64,000 nucleotides of DNA from UBA2357 sp041916775 (GCA_041916775.1 JAYRYZ010000008.1:1-64000); one strand, 5' to 3'; shown: positions 16,847-26,819, counted from the first letter of the stretch. Made by a program: numbers and translations. Notes: generated by a model from the letters alone, not told the origin.

Positions 16847-18889
16847 ATGGAGACGACATACAGGAACAGGACGCGTTCGATGCCCAGCGGGACGATCTCC
16901 GCGCGCAAGGTGCTTCGCGCGATGCTGTTGCCACCCCCGTTGTTTGCAGCCGAGGCGGAGCGGGATTTCCTTTACGACTACTCTCGGCGACATGTGTTGC
17001 AGCGACGTATCGCGGTGGCGATCTCGGTATTCACCTCGCTGTCCTTCCTGCCCTGGGATCTCATCCACTACGCCGGGCAGCCCGATTTCCCCCTGTCGCT
17101 CGCGGCAATCATCGGATTGCGGCTGACGAACTTCATTGCCTTGCTGATCGCCTTCTTCGTGTCGCTGCACGCACGCTTCGAATCCGAAGAGCGTTTTGCG
17201 ACCCTGGTGTTGATCGTCGTGACACTGGTCTGCTACGTCAGCTTCAGCGCCACGACCTACCTCGTCGGCTACCCCTTGAGCCTGTTGTATGGCGTCGCCT
17301 CCTACCTGAGCGTGGTCTTCAGCTACTCGGTGCTGCGGCTGCGCGCCCGGACGATCATCGTGCTGATGACGGCAGCGCTGCTGATGTCGGCGGTCGGGTA
17401 TGGCGCAGCCGTGCCGGATCCGGCCAGCGCAATCGAACATGCGCATCGCGTCCATGGCGTGGTCCTCTTCCACCTGCTGTTCTCATTCTGTGTCCTCGGG
17501 ATCTTCGTCGGCAACATGGGCGAGCGCGCCGAACGCAGCCGCTTCCTGCGCGAGCGCGAGCTCGCGAGCACCTCCGAGGATCTGAAGCGGCGTCATGCCG
17601 ACATCAAGCAGCTCAACGAGCAACTCTCCGCAGCCAGCCGGGCCAAGGAGCTGAAGGCGGCGGCATTGCTGCGTGCGAAAGAGGAGATGCGCCAGGCCGC
17701 CGAGACGCGCAGCCGCGAGACCTCGATGTTCCTCGCCAGCGCGGTGCACGACCTCAAGCAACCGCTGCAGGCGATCGGCAACGCGCTCGAACCGGCGCTG
17801 ATGGCGGCAGCGCGCGATGACCGCCGCGGCATGCTCGAGATGCTCGACCTGACCCGCGCAGCCGCAAAGCTCATGCGCGAGCAACTCGGTGCAATCCTGG
17901 AGTTGTCGCACCTGCAGTCCGCACACCTTCAGCCGACACTGATCACGCTCGATCTCGAGCACATGCTTCTGTCGCAGGTGGAGCAGTTCGCCGGCCTCGC
18001 CAACCGCGACGGCGTCAGCCTTCGGCTGGAGTGCGGCGAGGGCGCTCCGTTCCTCACCCAGAGCGATGCGCATTTCCTGCAGCGCATCATCGGCAACCTC
18101 GTCACCAACGGCATCAAGTACCGCAGAAGCGGGGCCGAGGGCGGGTGCCGGGTCGATGTGCGCCTGCGCCGCGAGCCGAACCGGCTCAGCGTCATGGTGG
18201 AGGACAACGGTACCGGCATTCCGGAAGACGCTGTCTCCCAGGGGCGGATCTTCCAGCCCTTCTTCCAGGCCTCGAACAACCAGCTCAGGGAAGCGCGACG
18301 CGGCGTGGGGCTGGGACTCTCGATCGTCAAGAACATGCTCGACCTCCTGCCCGGACACCACATCGAGGTCGAATCCCGCGTCGGGGCTGGCAGCCGCTTC
18401 ACCCTGTACATGCCGATCTCCGCCTCGCCGCAGCCCGCCGCGCGCATCGATCCATCGCCACAACTGGCGCCACACATGCTCGCACTACTGGAGAACTGCT
18501 ATGTGCTGCTGGTCGAAGACGACGAGTTCGTGCTGAGGGCCACGATGCAGCTGCTCGACTCGCAGGGCATCCTGTGTGAGACGTATGAATCCTACGAGAG
18601 CTGTGCGGCCGCTATGGACAGGCTGGAGCGCGTCCCGGACTGCATCGTCAGCGACTTCCGGCTGCCGAACGGTCATACCGCGCTCGATGTCGCACGCCGC
18701 GCGAAAGCCTGCCTGGACGACATCCCCACGGTCGTTTTCACCGGCGAGAACATCGACCTCAACGACCCTTCGATGAGGGCCTTCAGCGCCGTGCTGCGCA
18801 AGCCCGTCAGTGCCGAGGCCCTGCTTGCCGCGATCGCCGTCTCCCTTCCGGAGCGTTCCCGCAACACCTCCTTCGGCACCGCGCCCTGA
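16847..18889 (+). CDS. Membrane hybrid histidine kinase with C-terminal receiver
   Basis: A 680-residue protein. About six hydrophobic segments (residues 55-215) are followed by a coiled coil (225-290), HisKA with H301 in AVHDLKQPLQ, HATPase_c with VEDNGTGIP and RGVGLGLSIVKNM, and a receiver with D603 in IVSDFRLPNG. The H box is the HDLKQPL type seen in kinases with a membrane sensor of the ArcB/RcsC-unlike group. A second ATG at 16880 could be the true start. It has no neighbouring response regulator and no periplasmic sensor domain, so sensing is likely within the membrane. Confidence 0.88.
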   Translation: METTYRNRTRSMPSGTISARKVLRAMLLPPPLFAAEAERDFLYDYSRRHVLQRRIAVAISVFTSLSFLPWDLIHYAGQPDFPLSLAAIIGLRLTNFIALLIAFFVSLHARFESEERFATLVLIVVTLVCYVSFSATTYLVGYPLSLLYGVASYLSVVFSYSVLRLRARTIIVLMTAALLMSAVGYGAAVPDPASAIEHAHRVHGVVLFHLLFSFCVLGIFVGNMGERAERSRFLRERELASTSEDLKRRHADIKQLNEQLSAASRAKELKAAALLRAKEEMRQAAETRSRETSMFLASAVHDLKQPLQAIGNALEPALMAAARDDRRGMLEMLDLTRAAAKLMREQLGAILELSHLQSAHLQPTLITLDLEHMLLSQVEQFAGLANRDGVSLRLECGEGAPFLTQSDAHFLQRIIGNLVTNGIKYRRSGAEGGCRVDVRLRREPNRLSVMVEDNGTGIPEDAVSQGRIFQPFFQASNNQLREARRGVGLGLSIVKNMLDLLPGHHIEVESRVGAGSRFTLYMPISASPQPAARIDPSPQLAPHMLALLENCYVLLVEDDEFVLRATMQLLDSQGILCETYESYESCAAAMDRLERVPDCIVSDFRLPNGHTALDVARRAKACLDDIPTVVFTGENIDLNDPSMRAFSAVLRKPVSAEALLAAIAVSLPERSRNTSFGTAP

Positions 18890-19003
18890 ACAGACGGGTG
18901 AAAGGCGGGAGGTGGCGGGCGGGATCGGCCTTGCCCCGATGCGCAGATTTGCGTTTAGGATGCGCCGTTCTCCCTCCCGCTCTCCCGCTCCCCGGACATC
19001 CCC

Positions 19004-20041
19004 ATGACGCTCGAACGACTGCTCGGCATCGAAATTCCCATCATCCAGGCGCCGATGGCAGGCGCACAGGGCAGCGCAATGGCCCTGGCCGTCAGTAACG
19101 CCGGCGGGCTGGGCTCGCTGCCGTGCGCGATGCTGGCGCCGGATGCAATCGTCGCCGAGTTGCGCGCAATCCGCGCCGGTACCGACAAGCCCTTCAACCT
19201 CAACTTCTTCTGCCACACCGAGCCCGCGCCCGATCCGGCGCGCGAAGCGGCGTGGCGCACGCTGCTCGCTCCGTACTATGCAGAGTTCGGTGTGTCACTG
19301 GACGGCAGTGCTTCCGGGCCGGCGCGTGCGCCGTTCTCCGAGGCCATCGCCGAACTCGTCGAACCCTTTCGCCCACCGGTGGTGAGCTTTCACTTCGGCC
19401 TGCCATCGCAGACGCTGCTTGCACGGGTGAAAGGCTGGGGGGCGCGCGTGCTGTCCTCCGCGACGACCGTGGAGGAGGCACTGTGGCTGGAGGCGGCCGG
19501 CGTGGACGCGGTGATCGCGCAGGGTGCCGAGGCGGGTGGCCACCGCGGTCTGTTCCTCGATTCCGATGTCGCCACGCAGGCCGGTACTTTCGCGCTGCTA
19601 CCTCAGGTGGTGCGTGCGCTGCGCATCCCGGTGATCGCAGCGGGTGGCATTGCCGACGCTCAGGGCGTGGCCGCAGCACGCGCACTCGGCGCGGCCGGGG
19701 TGCAGGCCGGCACGGCCTACCTTCTGTGCCCGGAAGCGACCATCAGCGCGCTCCACCGCGCCGCACTGCAATCGCCGGCGGCGCGGCGGAGCGTCATCAC
19801 AAACCTCTTCAGCGGTCGTCCGGCGCGCGGCATCGTCAATCGCCTGATCGCCGAACAGGGCCCGATAAGCCCCGCCGCACCCGCGTTTCCGCTCGCCTCC
19901 GGCGCACTTGCACCCTTGCGCGCTGCGGCAGAAGCGCAAGGCAGCGGGGATTTCTCGCCGCTATGGTGCGGTCAGCATCCGCCGCGCTACCCCGGGCTGG
20001 ACGCCGCGACCGTCACCCGCACCCTCGCCGGACTCACCTGA
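19004..20041 (+). CDS. Nitronate monooxygenase (2-nitropropane dioxygenase family)
   Basis: A 345-residue FMN-dependent TIM-barrel enzyme that oxidises alkyl nitronates such as propionate 3-nitronate. It has IPIIQAPMAGAQGS at the N-terminus, VSFHFGLPS, AGVDAVIAQGAEAGGHRG and VIAAGGIADAQGVAAARALGA (the FMN phosphate site). These match class I nitronate monooxygenases, including the conserved His of AQGAEAGGH. It is monocistronic, between a kinase gene and a DUF4010 gene. An FMN-dependent enoyl-reductase relative cannot be fully excluded. Confidence 0.88.
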   Translation: MTLERLLGIEIPIIQAPMAGAQGSAMALAVSNAGGLGSLPCAMLAPDAIVAELRAIRAGTDKPFNLNFFCHTEPAPDPAREAAWRTLLAPYYAEFGVSLDGSASGPARAPFSEAIAELVEPFRPPVVSFHFGLPSQTLLARVKGWGARVLSSATTVEEALWLEAAGVDAVIAQGAEAGGHRGLFLDSDVATQAGTFALLPQVVRALRIPVIAAGGIADAQGVAAARALGAAGVQAGTAYLLCPEATISALHRAALQSPAARRSVITNLFSGRPARGIVNRLIAEQGPISPAAPAFPLASGALAPLRAAAEAQGSGDFSPLWCGQHPPRYPGLDAATVTRTLAGLT

Positions 20042-20181
20042 AGCACGCAGCAGTGCGGGTTCCCGACCCGCCACTGTGCTGCTACGCTGTCGACAGGTGC
20101 CGGAACCCGGCATCGCCTGAACCTGTTCCGCCCAACGCCGCGGGGACACATCGCGGCGGGGGCGCACAGCGAGGAGACATC

Positions 20182-21438
20182 ATGAACCTGGTCGTCCCGG
20201 AACTGGCGGCGCCAGTCGAAGCGTTCGGAACCGCGCTCGGCATCGGCCTGCTGATCGGCATGGAGCGCGAGCGGCAACCGGAATCGGCCGCCGGCCTGCG
20301 TACCTTTGCGCTGGTGGCGATGCTCGGCTGCCTGTTCGCGATGCTCGGCGAGAAGACGAACGGCCCTTGGCTGCTGGCGGTCGGGCTCGTGGTCGTGGCG
20401 GTGGCGATGGTTGGCTCGAACTTCTCCGCGCAGCAGGAGGAGAAGTTCCGCGGCTTCACATCCGAAGCCGCGATCATCGTCACCTACGGCCTGGGCGCGG
20501 CGGTCTGGTTGGGTTACGCGACCCTCGCGGTGATGCTGGCGATCGCCACCACCGTGCTGCTCTACTTCAAGACCGAGCTCAAGCAGTTCAGCGAGCGGAT
20601 GACGCCCAAGGACATCAACTCGATGCTGCAGTTCGCGGTGTTGTCGCTGGTGATTCTACCCATCCTGCCGAGCAGCGACTTCGGCCCCTATGGCGCGATC
20701 AACCCGCGCCAGGTGTGGTGGATGGTGGTGTTGATCTCGGGCCTTGCGCTTGCCGGTTATCTCGCGCTGCGCATCATCGGCGCGCGCCATGGTGCGGCGC
20801 TGCTCGGCATCTTCGGAGGGCTCGCATCCTCGACCGCGACGACGATGATGTTCTCCCACCATGCGGCCGATCATCCCCATCTGGTACGAATGGCCTCGAT
20901 CGTCATCCTGATCGCCAACGTGATGGTGATGATCCGCCTCGGCATCATCGCGAGCGTGGTCGCGCCCGGGCTGATCATGCCGATCGCCACGGTATTCGTG
21001 TGCGGTATCGTGCCGGGCGTGCTGATGGCCGCATATGGCTGGAAGATCCTCAGTGCGGCTGGCGAGCTACCCATGCCGGAGGTGAAGAACCCGACCGAAC
21101 TGAAGACCGCACTGTCTTTCGGCGCGCTCTACGCGCTCGTGCTGCTTGCCGCCGCGTGGCTGCAGGACATCGCCGGCAACAAGGGCCTATTCATCGTCGC
21201 GCTGGTGTCTGGCCTCACCGACGCCGACGCGAGCGTGCTGTCCACGCTGCGCATGTTCAACCTCGAGCGGATCATCGGCGGCGACGCGGTGATCGCGGTG
21301 GCGCTCGCGCTGGTCGCCAACCTGGTGTTCAAGATCGGGCTGGTGATCAGCATCGGCGGCAGGCCCCTTGCACGACGCGCGCTGCCCGGGTTGCTTTCGA
21401 TCGGCTTCGGGCTGGGCGGCGGGTTGCTGCTGGTATGA
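20182..21438 (+). CDS. MgtC/SapB-like membrane protein with DUF4010
   Basis: A 418-residue integral membrane protein with about 11-12 hydrophobic segments. The N-terminal part has the MgtC/SapB motif GIGLLIGMERERQ and LRTFALVAMLGCLFA; the rest is DUF4010 with GGLASSTATTMMFSHHA and SGLTDADASVLS. The ATG at 20182 follows GAGGAGACATC. Its stop codon overlaps the start of the Ogt gene by four bases, so the two are coupled. Transport of an ion is plausible, but the substrate is unknown. Confidence 0.85.
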   Translation: MNLVVPELAAPVEAFGTALGIGLLIGMERERQPESAAGLRTFALVAMLGCLFAMLGEKTNGPWLLAVGLVVVAVAMVGSNFSAQQEEKFRGFTSEAAIIVTYGLGAAVWLGYATLAVMLAIATTVLLYFKTELKQFSERMTPKDINSMLQFAVLSLVILPILPSSDFGPYGAINPRQVWWMVVLISGLALAGYLALRIIGARHGAALLGIFGGLASSTATTMMFSHHAADHPHLVRMASIVILIANVMVMIRLGIIASVVAPGLIMPIATVFVCGIVPGVLMAAYGWKILSAAGELPMPEVKNPTELKTALSFGALYALVLLAAAWLQDIAGNKGLFIVALVSGLTDADASVLSTLRMFNLERIIGGDAVIAVALALVANLVFKIGLVISIGGRPLARRALPGLLSIGFGLGGGLLLV

Positions 21439-21947
21439 GCGCGCTGGCGGGACTCACTCGCCCGCAAGACGACTGGCAGACGATCGTCGCCGCGCCGGGC
21501 TTTGCGATTGGCGTGCGCTGTGACACCGAGGCGGTCCACATGATCGCGTTTTTACCCGAAGGCCCGGAACTTACTCCCGCCAACCCGCTCGCGACCGAGG
21601 CCGCTCGTCAGCTTCGGGCCTACCTGCGCGATCCGAACCATGCATTCGCGCTGCCAACGCGTTCGCCCGGCACGGCCTTTCAGCGTCGCGTATGGACGGC
21701 GATCGCGGCCATCCCGCGCGGCGAGGTGCGCACCTACGGCGAACTCGCGGCCCACCTGGGCAGCACCGCACGTGCAGTGGGGCAGGCCTGCGGCGACAAC
21801 CCGCTGCCGCTGGTCGTGCCGTGTCACCGCGTCGTTGCCCGCAGCGGCATGGGCGGCTTCAGCCACCACGCGCAGGGCTGGCTTCCGGAGGTCAAGCGCT
21901 GGCTGCTGCTGCACGAAAGCCACGTGCCACCGCTGTTCACCCGCTGA
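21435..21947 (+). CDS. ogt: Methylated-DNA-[protein]-cysteine S-methyltransferase (Ogt type)
   Basis: A 170-residue suicide repair protein that removes alkyl groups from O6-alkylguanine. The alkyl-acceptor cysteine is C130 in VPCHRVVARSG. Upstream family segments are GTAFQRRVWTAIAAIPRGEVRTYGELA and the NPLPLV stretch. It overlaps the stop of the DUF4010 gene (ATGA) and converges with a second alkyltransferase-domain gene whose stop lies 7 bases away. Confidence 0.93.
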   Translation: MSALAGLTRPQDDWQTIVAAPGFAIGVRCDTEAVHMIAFLPEGPELTPANPLATEAARQLRAYLRDPNHAFALPTRSPGTAFQRRVWTAIAAIPRGEVRTYGELAAHLGSTARAVGQACGDNPLPLVVPCHRVVARSGMGGFSHHAQGWLPEVKRWLLLHESHVPPLFTR

Positions 21948-21954
21948 ACCCGCG

Positions 21955-22842
21955 TCATCGGCATGCCGGCACGGCATGTCCCGCTTCCTCACACCCTGAA
22001 TCGCGACGCCCCGCCTCCCAGGCCAGCATCGCGAGCTTGCGCTCCGGCCCCCAGCGGTACTCGCCCGAATCACCGCCTTCGCGAATCACCCTGTGGCAGG
22101 GAATCAGGTAGCCGATGTGGTTGGCCGCTACCGCGCTGCCCACGGCGCGCTGTGCGCGCGGCGAGCCAATCTCTCCGGCGAGCCGGCCATAGGTGAGGAG
22201 TTCGCCCGACGCGGTCCGGAGCAGCGCCTCCCACACCTTGATCTGGAAGTTCGTGCCACGCAGCACCAGGTGCACTCGGCCGCGGCTGGGCGTCTCGGGA
22301 AAGATCTCGGCCATCAGCGCGGTAGCCCGCGCATCGTCGCGGGCAAGCGTGGCCTTGGGCCAGTCGCGCACGAGATCGTCGACCATCGCTTCGCGGCTCG
22401 CCACGCGGAACGCAAAATGGCAGACGCCATGCGGGGTCCACCCGACGAGTGCCTCGCCGAACGGCGAGGGCGCGACGCCGAACCCTATCGTCAGGCCAAG
22501 GCCACAGCGCTTGATCTCGCCCGGCGTCATCGCTTCGCAGCTCACCATCAGGTCGTGCAGCCGGCTCGTGCTGCTGAGACCCACGTCCTCGGCCACGGCG
22601 AGGTTGTCCAGCGCTTGGCGCAGCCGTGCCCTGGCATGGCGCTTGGTCAGATACTGCAGGAAGCGCTTGGGCGAGATCCCCGCCCACTCTGCAAACTGCC
22701 GTTGCAAATGGTAGGGGCTGACATGCACTGCTGCTGCAATTTCCTCGAGCGTCGGTTGCGCCCGCGCCCGGCTGCGGATGAAGGCGATGGCGCGAGCGAC
22801 CAGCGCGTAATGGTGGGAGGCTTCGTCGGATTCATGCACCAT
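21955..22842 (-). CDS. AraC-type HTH fused to an O6-alkylguanine methyltransferase (Ada C-terminal half)
   Basis: A 295-residue fusion. An AraC-type HTH (about 10-105, PTLEEIAAAVHVSPYHLQRQFAEWAG) precedes the MGMT domain (about 120-275) with the acceptor Cys in IPCHRVIREGGDSGEYRWG. The N-terminal Ada zinc domain with its regulatory cysteine cluster is absent, so classical Ada switching by phosphotriester repair is not expected. An in-frame ATG 39 bases upstream is possible. It lies tail-to-tail with ogt, giving two MGMT domains side by side. Confidence 0.9.
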   Translation of the reverse strand: MVHESDEASHHYALVARAIAFIRSRARAQPTLEEIAAAVHVSPYHLQRQFAEWAGISPKRFLQYLTKRHARARLRQALDNLAVAEDVGLSSTSRLHDLMVSCEAMTPGEIKRCGLGLTIGFGVAPSPFGEALVGWTPHGVCHFAFRVASREAMVDDLVRDWPKATLARDDARATALMAEIFPETPSRGRVHLVLRGTNFQIKVWEALLRTASGELLTYGRLAGEIGSPRAQRAVGSAVAANHIGYLIPCHRVIREGGDSGEYRWGPERKLAMLAWEAGRRDSGCEEAGHAVPACR

Positions 22843-22960
22843 GGCGTGCCCCTGCGGAGTGAAGTCGATGACGGGCTCCAAGATAGGTCACAGCAGGCCA
22901 TCGGCTCAACCCGGTTCTTGCGCACTTGCTTCAATGCCACGTCCTAAAGGCAGACCGACA

Positions 22961-23695
22961 TCAGCCCGCCGGGCCCACCTCGACCACGATGCGGCCCACG
23001 CCGTCAACGCCACCTTCAAGCCGGTCACCGGCCTGCACCGGCCCGACCCCCGCCGGCGTACCGGTGAAGATCAGATCGCCCGCGCCGAGGCGCATCCAGC
23101 GCGATAGCTGGGCGATGAGTTCCGCCACACCCCAGGTCATGTCGGCGATGTCGCCACGCTGGCGCGCTGCGCCGTTCACGTCCAGCCAGATCGCGCCCGT
23201 TTGCGGATGGCCGATGTCCCCGGCCGGGACGATCGCGGAGCAGGGGGCGGCGGCATCGAAGGCCTTTGCGATCTCCCAGGGGCGCCCCAGTCGCTTCGCC
23301 TCGGCCTGCAGGTCGCGGCGCGTCATGTCGAGGCCCACCGCGTAGCCGAACACATGATCCAGGGCCGCCTCGACAGGGATATCCGCACCGCCGGCGCCGA
23401 TCGCCACCACCAGTTCGATCTCGTGGTGCACATCGCGGGTCGCGGGCGGATACGGGAACGCGCCGCCGCCCGGCACGACGCTGTCCGCATGCTTGGTAAA
23501 GAAGAAGGGCGGCTCGCGCTCCGGGTCGTGCCCCATCTCGCGCGCATGGTCGGCGTAGTTGCGGCCGATGCAATACACCCGCCGCACCGGAAAGCGCGCC
23601 GTGCGCCCGACGATGACGAGGCTGGGAATGATCGGGGCAAAGCAGTAGTAGCCGGAATCGTCCAGCTGGGCATTTGCGGGGTCGGGTGTGTGCAT
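22961..23695 (-). CDS. Fumarylacetoacetate hydrolase (FAH) family enzyme
   Basis: A 244-residue FAH-fold protein. Metal ligands are expected in DVHHEIELVVAIG (two Glu) and GLDMTRRD (Asp), with YCIGRNYADHAREMG before them and FTGTPAGVGPVQAGD near the C-terminus. The ATG at 23695 follows AAGGAAG. Members include acylpyruvate hydrolases and oxaloacetate decarboxylases; the closest everyday label would be fumarylpyruvate or acylpyruvate hydrolase. No pathway partners lie beside it, so the substrate stays open. Confidence 0.88.
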   Translation of the reverse strand: MHTPDPANAQLDDSGYYCFAPIIPSLVIVGRTARFPVRRVYCIGRNYADHAREMGHDPEREPPFFFTKHADSVVPGGGAFPYPPATRDVHHEIELVVAIGAGGADIPVEAALDHVFGYAVGLDMTRRDLQAEAKRLGRPWEIAKAFDAAAPCSAIVPAGDIGHPQTGAIWLDVNGAARQRGDIADMTWGVAELIAQLSRWMRLGAGDLIFTGTPAGVGPVQAGDRLEGGVDGVGRIVVEVGPAG

Positions 23696-23870
23696 GGGCT
23701 TCCTTGGTGCGCGGGTCGGGCGCGAGTATCGCACACCGCCCGGCCCCCTCTGGCGACCCGGAACACGTGACCCACGTCACGCGCGCTCATGGTGCACTGC
23801 AAAGGCTTTACGAGATCTTTACGTCTGCCCGCATACGATTGCAAGCAAACGCAACAAGAGGATTCACGTC

Positions 23871-25733
23871 ATGCAATCCCGCAACGGCCTGCCAGCGCTG
23901 ACGCTGGCGGCGATGGGCGTGGTGTTCGGCGACATCGGCACCAGTCCGCTCTATGCCCTGAAAGAAATCTTCAACGGCCATCACCCCATCCCCGTCACCC
24001 CCGACAACGTGCTCGGCATCCTGTCGCTGATCCTCTGGGCGATCATGCTGCTGGTGACGCTCAAGTACGTGCTGATCATCATGCGCGCCGACAACCACGG
24101 CGAGGGCGGCTCGCTGGCGTTGCTGTCGCTGCTGGTGGATCGCACGCGCGGCGGGCGGCTCACCTGGCTGGTGTCCATTCTCGGCATCTTCGCCGCCGCA
24201 CTGTTCTTCGGCGACAGCATGATCACACCGGCGATCTCGGTGCTCTCGGCGGTGGAGGGCATCGGCGTCGTCGCCCCCGAGCTCAAGGCGTGGGTCATCC
24301 CGGTGACGGTGGCCATCCTCACCGCGCTGTTCGTGATCCAGCGCCACGGCACGCGCGCGGTGGGCCTGTATTTCGGGCCGATCATGGTGGGCTGGTTCAC
24401 CACCCTGGGCGTGCTCGGCATCATCGAGATCGTCCTGCACCCTGAGGTGCTCGCGGCGCTGAACCCGGCCCATGCGGCGGGCTTCATCGTGGAATACCCG
24501 CTGCTGGCCTTCTTCGCGCTGGGTGCGGTCGTGCTCGCCGTGACCGGCGGCGAGGCCCTTTACACCGACATGGGCCACTTCGGCAAATCGCCGGTGCGCA
24601 TCGCCTGGTTCGGCTTCGTGATGCCGGCGCTGGTGATGAACTACTTCGGCCAGGGCGCATTGCTGCTGCGCGAACCGGGCGCGATCGAGAGCCCGTTCTT
24701 CCACCTCGGGCCGGCCTGGGCGCAGATCCCGTTGCTGATCGTCGCCACGCTTGCGACCGTGATCGCATCCCAGGCGGTGATCTCGGGTGCCTTCTCGGTC
24801 GCGCGTCAGGCGGTGCAGATGGGTTTGCTGCCGCGCATGCTGATCATCCACACCTCTGGCCACGAGCGCGGCCAAATCTACGTGCCCTTCACCAACTGGA
24901 CGCTCTACATCGCGGTGGTGGCGCTGGTGGTCGGCTTCGGCAGCTCGTCCAATCTCGCTGCGGCCTACGGCATCGCCGTGACCGGCACGATGCTGATCGA
25001 CACCATCCTGATCGCTTTCGTGATGGTGCTGCTGTGGCGCTGGAACAGGCTGCTGGTGGCGCTGCTGGCGGGCGGACTGCTGCTGGTCGACATCGCCTTC
25101 TTCGCCGCCAACGCGATCAAGATCCCGCAGGGCGGCTGGTTTCCGCTCGTGATCGGACTGGTGTCCTTCACCGTGCTGACGACGTGGCGCCACGGCCGGC
25201 GCCTGGTCGGCGAGGAGATGGCCAGGCAGGGCCTGCCGATGAACGACTTCATCGACATCATCGACGACGTGCATCGCGTGAACGGCACGGCGATCTTCAT
25301 GACCAGTTCCAAGGAAGGCGTGCCCGCCGCGCTCCTGCACAACCTCAAGCACAACCAGATCCTGCACGAGCGGGTGGTGCTGCTGACGGTACAGACCGCC
25401 GACACGCCGCATGTGAGCGATATCGACCGCATCTACCTGCACCGGCTGAAGAAGGGCTTCATCCGCGTGGTCCTGCGCTACGGCTTCATGGAGGATCCGG
25501 ACATTCCCGACGCGCTCGCGCACTGCAAGCGCTTCAGCGAGAGCTTCGACATGATGGAGACGACCTTCTACGTCTCGCGCGAGACCGTCATCCCCAAGCT
25601 GAGCCGCAAGCGCATCGCCAGCTGGCGGGCACGCCTGTTCGCCTTCCTGTCGAAGAACGCGACCAGCGCCACCGACTTCTTCCGCATCCCCAACAACCGC
25701 GTCGTCGAGCTGGGCACGCAGCTGGTGATCTGA
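23871..25733 (+). CDS. kup: Low-affinity K+ transporter Kup
   Basis: A 620-residue Kup/HAK/KT proton-potassium symporter with about 12 membrane segments in residues 10-440 and a C-terminal cytoplasmic domain. The signature GVVFGDIGTSPLYALKEIF sits at the N-terminus, with GGSLALLSLL, GDSMITPAISVLSAVEG and TGGEALYTDMGHFG after it. The ATG at 23871 follows AAGAGGATTC; length is normal for Kup. It is monocistronic with about 175 bases before it, divergent from the FAH gene. Confidence 0.96.
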   Translation: MQSRNGLPALTLAAMGVVFGDIGTSPLYALKEIFNGHHPIPVTPDNVLGILSLILWAIMLLVTLKYVLIIMRADNHGEGGSLALLSLLVDRTRGGRLTWLVSILGIFAAALFFGDSMITPAISVLSAVEGIGVVAPELKAWVIPVTVAILTALFVIQRHGTRAVGLYFGPIMVGWFTTLGVLGIIEIVLHPEVLAALNPAHAAGFIVEYPLLAFFALGAVVLAVTGGEALYTDMGHFGKSPVRIAWFGFVMPALVMNYFGQGALLLREPGAIESPFFHLGPAWAQIPLLIVATLATVIASQAVISGAFSVARQAVQMGLLPRMLIIHTSGHERGQIYVPFTNWTLYIAVVALVVGFGSSSNLAAAYGIAVTGTMLIDTILIAFVMVLLWRWNRLLVALLAGGLLLVDIAFFAANAIKIPQGGWFPLVIGLVSFTVLTTWRHGRRLVGEEMARQGLPMNDFIDIIDDVHRVNGTAIFMTSSKEGVPAALLHNLKHNQILHERVVLLTVQTADTPHVSDIDRIYLHRLKKGFIRVVLRYGFMEDPDIPDALAHCKRFSESFDMMETTFYVSRETVIPKLSRKRIASWRARLFAFLSKNATSATDFFRIPNNRVVELGTQLVI

Positions 25734-25826
25734 CGATCTGGAGCGCTGCGCCGGAATCGGCTACATTGACTCGGACCGATTCCGCCAACCCCGGCACACG
25801 GGGCGGAAAGCACTGGAGGGCTTACG

Positions 25827-26819
25827 ATGGAGGTTGTGTACATCACCGGCGCGCTGATGATCGGCCTGATTGTCTTTGCCACCGGCTTCAAGTTCTACCA
25901 GGTGCATAAGGCTGCGAATTGGCTGCAGACCAGCGGCAAGGTGCTGAGCGCAAAGGCGGTGTCGCGGCGGGTGCGTACCGCCGAGACCCGTTCCGGTGCG
26001 GAGAAGGGCGGCGACGAACAACTGCGCAACTTCGCCGAGATCCGCTACGAGTACCGGGTGAACGGCAAGCGCTACACCGGGCAGCGCGTGAGCATCGGCG
26101 AGGATCTCGGCGATCACGACGTGGCGGGCACGCTGCAGCGCTATCCGCAGGGCAGCGGCGTCACGGTCTACTACAACCCTGCGAACCCCTCCGAGGCGGT
26201 TCTGGAGCGGGACGCGCCTGAAGGCGTGTTGCGCACCATGGTGATCTTCGTGGTGGTGCTGGTAGCGCTCGCGGTGGGTGGCAGCATCGGCTTCGACAGG
26301 CTGGTTGCGACACTCCAGGCCAGCATGCGCGATCCGGCACGTGCCGTGCCGGTGGCCGCCTGCCTCGGCTTCGCCGCCTTCCTGTTACTGATGGGGGTCG
26401 CGCTGCGCCGCCAGGTGCGCGACGTACAGGCCTGGCCGACCACCGAGGGACGAATCGAGAGCGCGATGGTCGATCGTTTCATGTCACTGGAGCGCAGCCC
26501 CAACCAATCCGAGTCCGACAGCTTCATCACCATGCGCTGGGTGCGCCTGTTCCGGCCCGACGTCGTCTATCGCTACCGCGTCGCCGGGGTCGAGTACCGC
26601 AGCACCCGCATCAGCCCCGGTGGCCGCGTCTATGCCACCTTCGACAGCTTCGCGCGCCAGCGCATCCACCCTTACCGCGAAGGCGACGCGGTCACGGTGC
26701 ACTACGACCCGGCCAATCCGACGCAGGCCTTTCTCGAGACGCGCGCCTATGGAGGCTGGGTACCCTGGGTGCTGGCAGCGCTTTTCCTCGTCGCGGCCGG
26801 AACGATCGCGCTGCGCTGA
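25827..26819 (+). CDS. DUF3592 membrane protein with two repeats
   Basis: A 330-residue protein with four hydrophobic segments (about 3-25, 132-152, 172-192 and 310-329) flanking two copies of a beta-rich DUF3592 unit. Each unit holds a Y-x-Y-x-V-x-G/N core (IRYEYRVNGKRYTG; VVYRYRVAGVEYRS) and a VTVYYNPANPSEAVLE / VTVHYDPANPTQAFLE ending. The near-identical endings show internal duplication. No enzymatic residues are apparent and the function is unknown. Confidence 0.8.
   Translation: MEVVYITGALMIGLIVFATGFKFYQVHKAANWLQTSGKVLSAKAVSRRVRTAETRSGAEKGGDEQLRNFAEIRYEYRVNGKRYTGQRVSIGEDLGDHDVAGTLQRYPQGSGVTVYYNPANPSEAVLERDAPEGVLRTMVIFVVVLVALAVGGSIGFDRLVATLQASMRDPARAVPVAACLGFAAFLLLMGVALRRQVRDVQAWPTTEGRIESAMVDRFMSLERSPNQSESDSFITMRWVRLFRPDVVYRYRVAGVEYRSTRISPGGRVYATFDSFARQRIHPYREGDAVTVHYDPANPTQAFLETRAYGGWVPWVLAALFLVAAGTIALR

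Noticed and set aside
23808..25523. A 571-residue minus-strand frame opposite kup
   Set aside because: Kup matches its family over the full length on the plus strand; the antisense product is low-complexity His/Asp/Arg.
25752..25784. Inverted repeat after kup (CGGAATCGG...CCGATTCCG)
   Set aside because: The loop is 15 bases and no T run follows, so a terminator call is not supported.
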